Below are positions 28,203 through 36,307 of a stretch of 55,471 nucleotides of DNA, in pieces (within the stretch, counting starts at the first letter, position 1; every line of letters begins with the position of its first letter). The position numbers were made by a program, and so were the translations under genes. A model generated the notes under the pieces. That model was not told where the DNA came from, made no database searches, and saw only the letters and a list, made by a program, of their open reading frames with translations. Origin of the DNA: Bacteroidaceae bacterium (lineage in GTDB: Bacteria; Bacteroidota; Bacteroidia; Bacteroidales; Bacteroidaceae); assembly GCA_017468985.1 (NCBI GenBank), contig JAFUHF010000010.1:1-55471 (forward strand), read 5' to 3'.

Positions 28203-31200
28203 ATGAAATACAAGATTATTTCCTTTATCCTTATGCTGTTTGTGACTACTATGGCCAAGGCCGTGGTCTATCCAGCCGCGCCCTTCAAGAGTGGCATGGT
28301 TTTGCAGCAAAAATCAAACGTGGCCCTTTGGGGTAAGGCCAAGGCAAACGCCGTTGTTACCATTGCTCCCACTTGGAGTGAGGAAACATACTCCTGCCAG
28401 GTCGATGCTTCCGGAAAATGGCGGATCAGTATCCCCACTCCAGAGGCGAGCCTCACTCACCATCGTCTTGTTTTCTCCGACGGAGTAGGCAACGCCACTA
28501 CTCTGAGCAATATTCTCATTGGCGAGGTGTGGATTTCCTCCGGCCAGAGCAATATGGAAATGCCCGTAAAGGGATGGGCGAGCTCTCCCATCCACAATGT
28601 CGACTCGATCGTAGAGTCTGCTTCAAAATATACCGACAAGTTGCGATTCGTGACTGTGCCTGAGACCGGCCAGCGCTATCCGCAGGACTCAGCGCGTATC
28701 AATTGGCAAACCTGTTCCAAGTCGTCGGTCAGAGAGTTCAGCGTTGTAGCCTACTTTTTCGCCACGCATCTTATCGATAGTCTCAATATACCCGTCGGCA
28801 TCATTAATGCCAGTTACGGGGGATCTTGTGTGGAGGCTTGGATCCCTGTAGAAACGAACCGCATGCTTGGAACATTGCTTATGGACGATGCGGCATACGC
28901 CAGCATTACCCAGAACACTCTTTCTGCAAACTATAATGCCATGGTTCACCCCTTGCGCGGCTATACTATTTCCGGTTTTATCTGGTACCAAGGGGAGAAC
29001 AACGTTTATACACGCTCTCAGCAGTATGCCCTACACTTGAGCAACATGATTTCGTCATGGCGGAACGTATGGGGGCAGGGCGATCTTCCTTTCTACATCG
29101 TTGAATTAGCCCCGTACTACTATAACAATGTCAATGCAACCGAAGGGGCATACACGCGCGAGTTGCAGAATGTGGTTCAACACACTCTGCCAAACGTGCG
29201 CTTAGTGGGCACCAACGATTTAATACTGCCTAATGAAACCCAACAGATCCATCCCAGTCATAAATTGGGCGTCGGGCAGCGATTGGGCAACCTCGCTCTT
29301 CACGACGTGTATGGTTACACCCACCTGCGTCCGTATCATCCGGAGTTATTGAAGGCTTCATTCCACGATGGCAAAGCCTACCTCCAGTTTTCTCACTGCG
29401 AGGATGGCTTCAACCGCACCTCGGGCATCACTGGCTTTGAGGTGAGTGGTTCCGACGGCGTGTTCCGCACGGCTACCGCTGTGGTGGAAGGCGGTGAGGT
29501 AGTGTTGAGCGCGGCTAATGTGGCCAACCCGGTGGCCGCGCGTTATTGCTACCGCAATTTCCTGATGGGTAATCTCAAGAACAAAGCAGGGCTTCCCCCT
29601 CTTCCCTTCCGCACAGACGGCAACCTTGTCAAGAACATCCCTGATGACACGTGGGTTACGGGCGAACGACTCTCTGCCGACCAGCTCAAGGCCGGTGATA
29701 CCATCATCATAGCCGGCGCTTCCTGTATTGAGGCGAACAGTTACTTCTTCAATGGCACCTCCATGCAGCAAGGGGCTACCAATTCCTGTGCCTTCAGGCT
29801 CGAACAGGCTCCCAAGGTGGATCAGACGGGCCATTCGGCCTTCTATCTTCGCCACCTCGACACCGGATTCTACGTGTCGGCCAACAATATTGACAATTCC
29901 GGAGTGGCCAATAACGGTGCGCCCCAGTTGGTCAGCCTTGACAAGGCGGCCACATTCGTCATCGCATCGGCCAAGGATTCCATTATGCCCACCAGCACGC
30001 GTACTCCGGGCTGGGACGACCTTTCCATCTGCCTTGTTCACGAAGGCTTTGGTGCGCGCGGCTATTTTGGCCGCTATCTGTGCCATCAGTGGGACACGCC
30101 CCAGGCTCTCGTGGCGTCCTATCGCTATCTCTGTGCCTGGAACGCCTATCGTGCCCACCGCTCTTCCGAGCCGCGCCAGCCCATCGTCGCTGCCGTGAAC
30201 CATGCAAACATGATGAAACCCCTCTATGCCGCCGGCACGGACCCCGGATTTGTGGAACCTGACTATTACAACGAGTTCGTGCAGCTTGCCGACCAGGCTA
30301 ATGCCGCCCTCTACAGTGCCCTGCCCTCTGGCGGTGCCGAACAGCTGGCGGCCGACCTGGAAGACCACATCAAGGGGCTCAACACGTATTCCGTTCCCCT
30401 CTCCGAGGGCTTCTATACCATTGTCAATGCCTATCCTTCCTTCCGCACGGCTCAGCGTAAGGAGAAGGTACTCTATGCCGGCGATGACGGACTGCTCCAT
30501 TGGGGCGACGCAGCCGACGACATTGCCCAGTATGCCTTCCGTCTCGACGAAGCCACCGACGGCAGCGGCCGCAAGGCCCTGTTCTCCATTGCAGCACAGG
30601 CCTACATTGGTCGTGCAACGGATAAAACCAAGGTGGCACTCTCTGCCGATCCTCAATTCGACATCAAGATCAGTCACTACAGCCGCGGTCAGTGGACCAT
30701 CACTCCCGTGGGGGCTACCGAAGACCTCTGTGCAGGCAACAATGGCAACGGATCTACTGCAACGGGCCTCGTTACAGTGAAAACAGATCTCTACAATACG
30801 GCATCCACCTGGTATTTGCGCAAAATCACCGACCCCGAAACCACCAGCCGCCTTCGTGCTTCCGGACTCTACATTCAGTTACAGAATGTGCTGAAGTCGT
30901 GCCAGGCTTTGATGGACAGCACGTCCGTGGGTCAGGGTGTGGGCGACGTTGATCAGGCTGACAATGACCTCTTCCAGCAGGTGCTCGACGAGGCTGCCGC
31001 AGTTAAGGTAGACGATGCAGAGTCCTACATCGCTCAGGTGATGGAAAAACTCCAGACCCAATGCACCCTCTTCCGCAATGCACGCCACACCTTCGAGGAC
31101 GGACGCTGGTACTACATTATTAATATGGACGGAGCGGCCAACTCAGCCTTTGCCGGCCAGGCCATGGGCCTTTTGAGCAACAATACGACCGACTGTTACC

Positions 31201-32201
31201 GTTGGTCGGCCACCGCAGACATTCTCACGTGGGGCGGACGGCCTTCCTCGGCCGATGAGCAGCCTGCATACCTGCACAATCCACTCTTCATGTGGCGTTT
31301 CGTGACCCGAACGGATGGCGGTGGAGTGGCCTTGCAGAACCGGGCCACTGGAACGTACCTCAATAATGCTCCCTCATCCAGCCGATATGGCATGTCGGCC
31401 ACTGCTACGGACTGGCGTGCCGACGTATTAGGCCACGCGCAGTTGCAGCTCACGCCGCTCAACGGTTCAGCAACGGCGCAGCCCATTGGTGCAGTGAGTT
31501 CCGCCTCTGCGGTACAGAGCATCAACGGTGGGTTCAGCTCTCCAGCTGTCTGGAATCTCGAAGCCGTAGCCGACGATGAAGCCCTCAGCTACCTTGAAGT
31601 GGCCGCGCCGGTAGGCAAATACGCGATTATGTGCCTTCCCTATGCTGTTTCGGGTCTTGAAAGTCCCGACGGCGATGTTCGGACTTACCGCCTGCACAGC
31701 CTCCATTCCGAGCAGACGCTCAATCTGACGTCGGCCACGGAGTTTGCGGCCGGCGAACCCTTCTTCATTCTCATAGGACAGGAGCGTTCATCGGTTCTCA
31801 GCGGTACCCTGCGCGTGACTCCAGAGAGCGAATTCGTTACTGAGGGCCTCACGAGCAATGGCCTGGTGGGCGTGCTCGACAAGCGGCAGCTTTCGGGCCA
31901 GGGCCTGCTCTATTTCAACACGTCCTATGCGCTCAAGGAGGCCACGCGCCTGCCCTTCATCCTCGAAGGCCATACGGGCTACGTTGACCCCACTCAGGTA
32001 GAGACTTCTACTGACCAGATAGACCTCACCATAGGCAAGAACGCCGTAGGCATCCATGTCGTGAGCCTCGACGGGCAGACGGTTGACGTTTATTCCGTTG
32101 ACGGACGCCTTCTGCGCTCCGGCGTGCTTTCCTCCAAGGCCGCTCAGGGCCTGAGCAAGGGCATCTACATCATTGGTGGGCAGAAGGTGGTGGTAGACTG
32201 A
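28203..32201 (+). CDS. Secreted sialate O-acetylesterase-like protein with C-terminal trefoil modules and sorting tail
   Basis: 1332 aa with a signal peptide (about 1-20). The N-terminal ~480 residues match sialate 9-O-acetylesterase (SGNH fold): SSGQSNMEMPVKGW with candidate nucleophile Ser116, GGSCVEAWIPVE, FIWYQGENN, and IHPSHKLGVGQRL with the late His. Residues ~490-1300 hold non-catalytic modules: beta-trefoil-like segments (TIIIAGASC ... DTGFYVSANN; GFYTIVNAYPSF; RWYYIINMDG ... MWRFV ... LQNRATGTYL). They resemble the modules of the 1449-aa protein at 3073. The tail (VDVYSVDGRLL ... KGIYIIGGQKVVVD) is of type IX secretion type. Family members remove acetyl groups from sialic acid or from xylan; here a host-glycan role is possible given a sialidase-like gene at 52805, but that is inference. 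At 1332 aa it is about twice the usual length. Confidence 0.85.
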   Translation: MKYKIISFILMLFVTTMAKAVVYPAAPFKSGMVLQQKSNVALWGKAKANAVVTIAPTWSEETYSCQVDASGKWRISIPTPEASLTHHRLVFSDGVGNATTLSNILIGEVWISSGQSNMEMPVKGWASSPIHNVDSIVESASKYTDKLRFVTVPETGQRYPQDSARINWQTCSKSSVREFSVVAYFFATHLIDSLNIPVGIINASYGGSCVEAWIPVETNRMLGTLLMDDAAYASITQNTLSANYNAMVHPLRGYTISGFIWYQGENNVYTRSQQYALHLSNMISSWRNVWGQGDLPFYIVELAPYYYNNVNATEGAYTRELQNVVQHTLPNVRLVGTNDLILPNETQQIHPSHKLGVGQRLGNLALHDVYGYTHLRPYHPELLKASFHDGKAYLQFSHCEDGFNRTSGITGFEVSGSDGVFRTATAVVEGGEVVLSAANVANPVAARYCYRNFLMGNLKNKAGLPPLPFRTDGNLVKNIPDDTWVTGERLSADQLKAGDTIIIAGASCIEANSYFFNGTSMQQGATNSCAFRLEQAPKVDQTGHSAFYLRHLDTGFYVSANNIDNSGVANNGAPQLVSLDKAATFVIASAKDSIMPTSTRTPGWDDLSICLVHEGFGARGYFGRYLCHQWDTPQALVASYRYLCAWNAYRAHRSSEPRQPIVAAVNHANMMKPLYAAGTDPGFVEPDYYNEFVQLADQANAALYSALPSGGAEQLAADLEDHIKGLNTYSVPLSEGFYTIVNAYPSFRTAQRKEKVLYAGDDGLLHWGDAADDIAQYAFRLDEATDGSGRKALFSIAAQAYIGRATDKTKVALSADPQFDIKISHYSRGQWTITPVGATEDLCAGNNGNGSTATGLVTVKTDLYNTASTWYLRKITDPETTSRLRASGLYIQLQNVLKSCQALMDSTSVGQGVGDVDQADNDLFQQVLDEAAAVKVDDAESYIAQVMEKLQTQCTLFRNARHTFEDGRWYYIINMDGAANSAFAGQAMGLLSNNTTDCYRWSATADILTWGGRPSSADEQPAYLHNPLFMWRFVTRTDGGGVALQNRATGTYLNNAPSSSRYGMSATATDWRADVLGHAQLQLTPLNGSATAQPIGAVSSASAVQSINGGFSSPAVWNLEAVADDEALSYLEVAAPVGKYAIMCLPYAVSGLESPDGDVRTYRLHSLHSEQTLNLTSATEFAAGEPFFILIGQERSSVLSGTLRVTPESEFVTEGLTSNGLVGVLDKRQLSGQGLLYFNTSYALKEATRLPFILEGHTGYVDPTQVETSTDQIDLTIGKNAVGIHVVSLDGQTVDVYSVDGRLLRSGVLSSKAAQGLSKGIYIIGGQKVVVD

Positions 32202-32225
32202 CCTCAGGCTTTCGTTTCCCGACGG

Positions 32226-32269
32226 TGTCGGCGAGGCGTTCCATGGTGAATGCTTCGCCGACATTTTTT
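32226..32269 (+). terminator. Terminator of the esterase-like gene
   Basis: TGTCGGCGA (32226-32234) pairs with TCGCCGACA (32255-32263), followed by a run of T to 32269. It starts 24 bases after the stop codon at 32201. Confidence 0.8.
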
Positions 32270-32400
32270 GTGCTTCCTCGTCGCAGGGTGGGCCGAGGCT
32301 TCCCGGCCCCTTGAGAAGGACGAACGGAGGCTCGTTGGTGCTACTTTCCTGTCGGGTGGGGCCAAACGAGTCTCGTTTCATGAAATTCATCCTCCAAAGT

Positions 32401-32538
32401 CGTCCGGCAGAGCCTCTGCCGGCGTTTCCAAGGCCTCGGGCAGGGTGGCCCGAGGTGCTGTTGTCCGGATTCAGCGGTCTGAGAAGTCCGGCAGAGGCTC
32501 TGCCGGCGTTTCCAGGGCCTCGGGCAAGGCCGCATGAG
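32401..32538. repeat. Two ~54-bp copies of a hairpin repeat
   Basis: Copy A (32401-32454) and copy B (32485-32538) share the same order: a hairpin (CCGGCAGA...TCTGCCGG at 32404-32422 and 32488-32506), then CGTTTCCA, then GGCCTCGGGCA and further G/C-rich sequence. The layout hairpin-CGTTTC-N5-CTCGG is also that of the 43-bp repeat at 1-137, although the hairpin arms differ. No protein-coding frame is supported here. The rest of 32270-32640 holds G/C-rich short repeats and nothing I can name. Confidence 0.8.
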
Positions 32539-32644
32539 GGTAGGGCGGCGCTGTTTAGCCGTCTGTGGGCGATGGCGGCCCCTTGCGCAGCCTTTCTGAA
32601 GCAAGTTTTCTCTCAGTTCACTTGGTGTTTATGCAGATTATGCC

Positions 32645-32652
32645 TAACTTTG
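32645..32652 (+). promoter_or_regulatory. -7 box of the thiamine operon
   Basis: TAACTTTG. A TTGG at 32622-32625, 19 bases before it, could serve as the -33 element. The expected start of transcription, about 7 bases downstream, coincides with the first base of the TPP aptamer at 32660. Confidence 0.75.
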
Positions 32653-32659
32653 CAGCCAG

Positions 32660-32750
32660 AAAATTGAGGGGTGCCCCGACTTTTGTCCTGGCTGAGAACA
32701 AACCCTTATCACCATCTGAACCGGGTAATGCCGGCGTAGAGAACAATTTT
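32660..32750 (+). promoter_or_regulatory. TPP riboswitch (THI element)
   Basis: The thi-box is unmistakable: GGGGTGCCCC (from 32668), CTGAGA (from 32692), ACCCTTATCACC, then CTGAACCGGGTAATGCCGG and GCGTAG, the conserved pieces of the TPP aptamer. Helix P1 is a perfect 7-bp pairing of AAAATTG (32660-32666) with CAATTTT (32744-32750). The 3' strand of P1 runs into a U-rich stretch and the ATG at 32766 is only 15 bases away, so binding of TPP would stabilise a stem next to the start. Control could be by translation or by termination; I do not see a separate strong terminator hairpin. Confidence 0.96.
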
Positions 32751-32765
32751 TTATTTTTCAATATC

Positions 32766-35012
32766 ATGATCAAAAGAATGCTGATCTGCAGCTGCATCGG
32801 TGTGGCTGTCAGTGTGAATGCGGCAGAGCCGCAAGTGAACGATTCCCTCAAGCTGCGCGAATTGCAGGAAGTACAGGTGCGCTCCACTCGTGCCACTTCC
32901 AGAACGCCCATGGCCGTGACCAACATGAGCCGTGAGGACATCCGTAAGGTAAACTTCGGCAAGGACATCCCCTTCCTGCTGAGCCTGACGCCCAGCGCAC
33001 TCACGTCGAGCGATGCCGGTATCGGCATAGGCTATACCGCCCTGCGCATTCGCGGCACTGACGCCACGCGCATCAACGTTACGGCCAACGGCATCCCCCT
33101 CAACGATGCTGAGAGCAACGGCCTCTACTGGGTCAACATGCCCGACTTTGCCTCAAGCCTCGGCAGCATACAGATTCAGCGCGGTGTGGGCACTTCGACG
33201 AATGGCAGCGGAGCCTTTGGCGCTACTGTCAATCTCCAGACCGAAAAACTAAGCCCCGAACCCTACTTCAGGCTGGACGCCTCGGGAGGATCGTATGGCA
33301 GTCATAAGGAGAGCCTCCTTTTCGGAAGTGGAATGCTGCACGACCATTGGGTTCTGAGCGGTCGATTATCGGAAATCGGGAGTGATGGATACATTGACAG
33401 GGCCAGTGTAAGGCTGGGCAGCTACTTTTTGCAGGCTGCCTACCTCTCAGAACGGACGAGCGTGAAGTTCGTCACGTTTAATGGCAAGGAAAAAACCTAT
33501 CACGCATGGGACTACGCCACTCTTGACGACATGAGAACCTACGGCCGCACCTACAACCCCTGCGGCAAGTATAAAAAAGACGATGGCAGCACCGCCTTCT
33601 ACCCCAACCAGACGGACAATTACCATCAACAACACTACCAGCTCCTCTGGAACCAGCTTTTTAGCCCCAACCTCAACCTCAACGTGGCCCTCCACTATAC
33701 CCACGGACATGGATACTATGAGCAGTATAAGAAGGATCAGTCCTTGTATAAATACACGCTGCCTGCTTCAGTAGGCAGCGAGAGCGACCTTGTCCGACAG
33801 AAGGTGATGGACAATGACTTTTTCGGTACGGTTTACTCGCTCAACTATCGGTCGGGAAAATTCAGGGGCACGATTGGCGGCGGCTGGAACATGTACGACG
33901 GTGATCACTATGGCAAGGTGCTCTGGCTGCGCAATGCTCAGGCCAACTGGAACCCCGAGCATCAGTATTACGACAATACGGGCAGGAAACACGACATGAA
34001 TATTTACGTCAAACAAGAGTACGACATCGTTTCTCAGCTCACGGGATTCCTCGACTTACAGTATCGCTTCGTGGACTACCGCATGAGAGGCCCCAGCGAC
34101 CAGTACGTCAGCGGTTCCCAGCTCAATTACAGGCTCAACCAACGCTTCAACTTCTTCAATCCCAAGCTGGGCATCACCTGGCAGCCCTCCGATGGTCATT
34201 CCCTGTATGCCTCGGTGGCTCAGGCACACAAGGAACCTACGCGCAACGACTACGAGGACAATCTGACGACCTCCTCCCTTCCCAAGTCAGAGCGCCTCAC
34301 CGACTTCGAGGCCGGCTATCATTTCCGCCAGAGCCGCGTGGAAGCAGGAGCAAACCTCTATTACATGCTCTACAAGGATCAGTTTGTCCTGACGGGTGAG
34401 CAGAATCAGATCGGAGAAATGGTGGCGCGCAACGTGGGTGACAGTTATCGTTTCGGACTGGAGCTGACGGGACGGTGGAGACCCTTGCATTGGCTCCAGT
34501 GGGACGCCAACCTTACGTGGAGCCGCAACCGGTCAAAGAATCTCAAGCTGTGGGTTGACGACCTGGGTGAATATTATAATTTGAAGAGTGCACCCCTCTC
34601 GTTCAGCCCCAGTCTCACGGCTTCAAGCGTGGTGAGTGCGCAGTGGAAAGGCCTGAACGTCGGTTTTCAGTCGCAGTATGTGGGTGAACAATACATGACC
34701 ACCACGGGCCTGCGCAGTTATAACGACAACGGACAGGACGTCAGCCTCATGCTCGACCGTTTCTTCGTCAGCAACCTTGACGTTACCTATTCCTTCGACA
34801 AGATACGCTTCGTCAGGGGCCTGAACGTCGGTGTTACGGTCTATAATCTCTTCGGCACCAAGTATGAGAGCTTTGGTGCGGCCTATACGGCCATCAAGAG
34901 CTCCCCGAGCGGCGGCATCATGGGCTATCAGGACGCCAACTGGAACAGCTACAGCGTTTATTCCGCCCAGGCTCCCGTCCACTTCATGGCCCACGTGAGC
35001 ATTAACTTCTAA
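32766..35012 (+). CDS. TonB-dependent outer-membrane receptor, probably for thiamine
   Basis: 748 aa from the ATG at 32766, the first start after the TPP riboswitch; an upstream in-frame ATG would read through the aptamer and is rejected. A signal peptide (MIKRMLICSCIGVAVSVNA) precedes a short N-terminus and the plug domain (about 30-160: REDIRKVNFGKDIPFLLSLTPS, RIRGTDATRINVTANGIPLNDAES, GVGTSTNGSGAFGATVNL). The beta-barrel follows and ends in an aromatic residue (SINF), as in OmpA/BAM clients. It lacks the long SusC-type N-terminal carboxypeptidase-like extension. Thiamine specificity is inferred from the riboswitch and from the permease and kinase downstream. It is the first gene of a three-gene operon. 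Confidence 0.92.
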   Translation: MIKRMLICSCIGVAVSVNAAEPQVNDSLKLRELQEVQVRSTRATSRTPMAVTNMSREDIRKVNFGKDIPFLLSLTPSALTSSDAGIGIGYTALRIRGTDATRINVTANGIPLNDAESNGLYWVNMPDFASSLGSIQIQRGVGTSTNGSGAFGATVNLQTEKLSPEPYFRLDASGGSYGSHKESLLFGSGMLHDHWVLSGRLSEIGSDGYIDRASVRLGSYFLQAAYLSERTSVKFVTFNGKEKTYHAWDYATLDDMRTYGRTYNPCGKYKKDDGSTAFYPNQTDNYHQQHYQLLWNQLFSPNLNLNVALHYTHGHGYYEQYKKDQSLYKYTLPASVGSESDLVRQKVMDNDFFGTVYSLNYRSGKFRGTIGGGWNMYDGDHYGKVLWLRNAQANWNPEHQYYDNTGRKHDMNIYVKQEYDIVSQLTGFLDLQYRFVDYRMRGPSDQYVSGSQLNYRLNQRFNFFNPKLGITWQPSDGHSLYASVAQAHKEPTRNDYEDNLTTSSLPKSERLTDFEAGYHFRQSRVEAGANLYYMLYKDQFVLTGEQNQIGEMVARNVGDSYRFGLELTGRWRPLHWLQWDANLTWSRNRSKNLKLWVDDLGEYYNLKSAPLSFSPSLTASSVVSAQWKGLNVGFQSQYVGEQYMTTTGLRSYNDNGQDVSLMLDRFFVSNLDVTYSFDKIRFVRGLNVGVTVYNLFGTKYESFGAAYTAIKSSPSGGIMGYQDANWNSYSVYSAQAPVHFMAHVSINF

Positions 35013-35024
35013 GGCAGCGACGGC

Positions 35025-35606
35025 GTGGACTTTCTCATCGCTCACTGGCTCGACATTTTCACCACCCTGCTGGGTCTGCTCTACATTGCGCTGGAGTATA
35101 AGGCCAGCATATGGTTGTGGCTCGTGGGCATCGTGATGCCGGCCCTCGACATATGGTTGTACTGGAGTCACGGACTCTATGGTGACGCCGGCATGGCCGC
35201 TTACTACACGCTGGCCGGCTTTTATGGCTTTGCCGCATGGAAGGTGGGCCAGTCCCGGGCCCGGAAGGGCCATGCCCCCCTCCTGATCAGCCACTTCCCA
35301 CGCCGCCTGTGGCTGCCCGTGGGGGTGGTGTTCGTTCTGCTGTGGGTGGGAACCTATGCCATGCTGGTGCGCTTCACTAATTCCACCATCCCGGTGACCG
35401 ACGCCTTCACCAATGCGCTGAGCTTCGTGGGGCTGTGGCTCCTGTCGAGGAAGTATATAGAGCAGTGGGTGGTCTGGATCATTGTAGACGTGGTCAGTAC
35501 TTATCTTTACGTCACCAAAGGAATTCCGTTCAAGGCCGGGCTCTACGGTCTCTACGTCATCATTGCCATTATGGGCTATCGGAAATGGAAACTCATGATG
35601 TCATAA
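35025..35606 (+). CDS. pnuT: PnuT-type thiamine permease (PnuC family)
   Basis: 193 aa, starting at GTG 35025, 12 bases after the receptor stop. Six to seven hydrophobic segments are visible, with the PnuC-family pattern: an N-terminal GLLYIALEYKASIWLWLVGI, WLYWSHGLYGDAGMAAYYTLAGFYGFAAW (given by parts WLYWSHGLYGDAG and YYTLAGFYGFAAW), and near the end SRKYIEQWVVWIIVDV and YGLYVIIAIMGYRKW. Members in THI-regulated operons of Bacteroidetes move thiamine by facilitated diffusion. The end overlaps the kinase gene by 22 bases, which implies translational coupling. Confidence 0.9.
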   Translation: MDFLIAHWLDIFTTLLGLLYIALEYKASIWLWLVGIVMPALDIWLYWSHGLYGDAGMAAYYTLAGFYGFAAWKVGQSRARKGHAPLLISHFPRRLWLPVGVVFVLLWVGTYAMLVRFTNSTIPVTDAFTNALSFVGLWLLSRKYIEQWVVWIIVDVVSTYLYVTKGIPFKAGLYGLYVIIAIMGYRKWKLMMS

Positions 35607-36244
35607 CCTCCTGGCGAGGCTCTGCCTTCGCTCTCGTGGTGGCCAATGGCGAGTGGCCACCCTTAGACGTGGTGCGCCGGCTCCTGGGAGAGGCCTCCAT
35701 GAGCGTGAGCTGCGACGGTGCGGCCCAGAGGCTGGCCGCCGAGGGGTTGGATACCCCCATTACGGTGGGCGACGGCGACTCGCTGCCCTCGGACGTGAAG
35801 GACCGGCTGGGAAGCCGCTTTGTGCACATCGCGGAGCAGGAAACCAACGATCTCACCAAGGCCGTCCTTTACCTGCACGGCCAGGGCCATGAGCGCATAC
35901 TCGTGGTGGGAGCCACGGGCCTGCGCGAAGACCATACGCTGGGCAACGTGAGCCTCCTCATCCACTATTTCAAGCAGGGCATTCAGGTCAGAATGCTCAC
36001 GCCCTACGGCCTGTTTCTGCCCTGCAAGGACAGGCTCTGCCTGAACGTCAAGGTGGGACAGCCCGTTTCCGTGTTTCGCCACGACGCCACGCAGCTCCGG
36101 GCCACGGGCCTGCGCTACGCACTCTACGACTTCAGCATGCTCTGGCAGGGAACGCTCAACGAAGCCACGGCTTCCGAGGTGGAAATCACGGGGAAAGGAT
36201 ATTTTTTGGTCTACCTGCCCCACCACGGGGCAATATCGGGCTGA
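35585..36244 (+). CDS. Thiamine pyrophosphokinase
   Basis: 219 aa from the ATG at 35585 inside the end of pnuT. Thiamine diphosphokinase motifs are visible: CDGAAQRLAAEG, TVGDGDSLPSDVK, the QETNDLTKAVLYL stretch that binds ATP/Mg2+, and VGATGLREDHTLGN. The C-terminal domain ends in KGYFLVYLP. It converts imported thiamine to TPP, trapping it in the cell; TPP in turn is the ligand of the upstream riboswitch. Longer in-frame starts lie within pnuT and are not needed. Confidence 0.92.
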   Translation: METHDVITSWRGSAFALVVANGEWPPLDVVRRLLGEASMSVSCDGAAQRLAAEGLDTPITVGDGDSLPSDVKDRLGSRFVHIAEQETNDLTKAVLYLHGQGHERILVVGATGLREDHTLGNVSLLIHYFKQGIQVRMLTPYGLFLPCKDRLCLNVKVGQPVSVFRHDATQLRATGLRYALYDFSMLWQGTLNEATASEVEITGKGYFLVYLPHHGAISG

Positions 36245-36307
36245 CCGCTACGTTATTATAGAAATAGCCCCTCATTGTAGAACCATTCATAACGCTGTTC
36301 ACCCAAG

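Noticed and set aside
32565-32765. N-terminal extension of the TonB receptor
   Set aside because: It would translate the TPP aptamer; the ATG at 32766 has a proper signal peptide after it.
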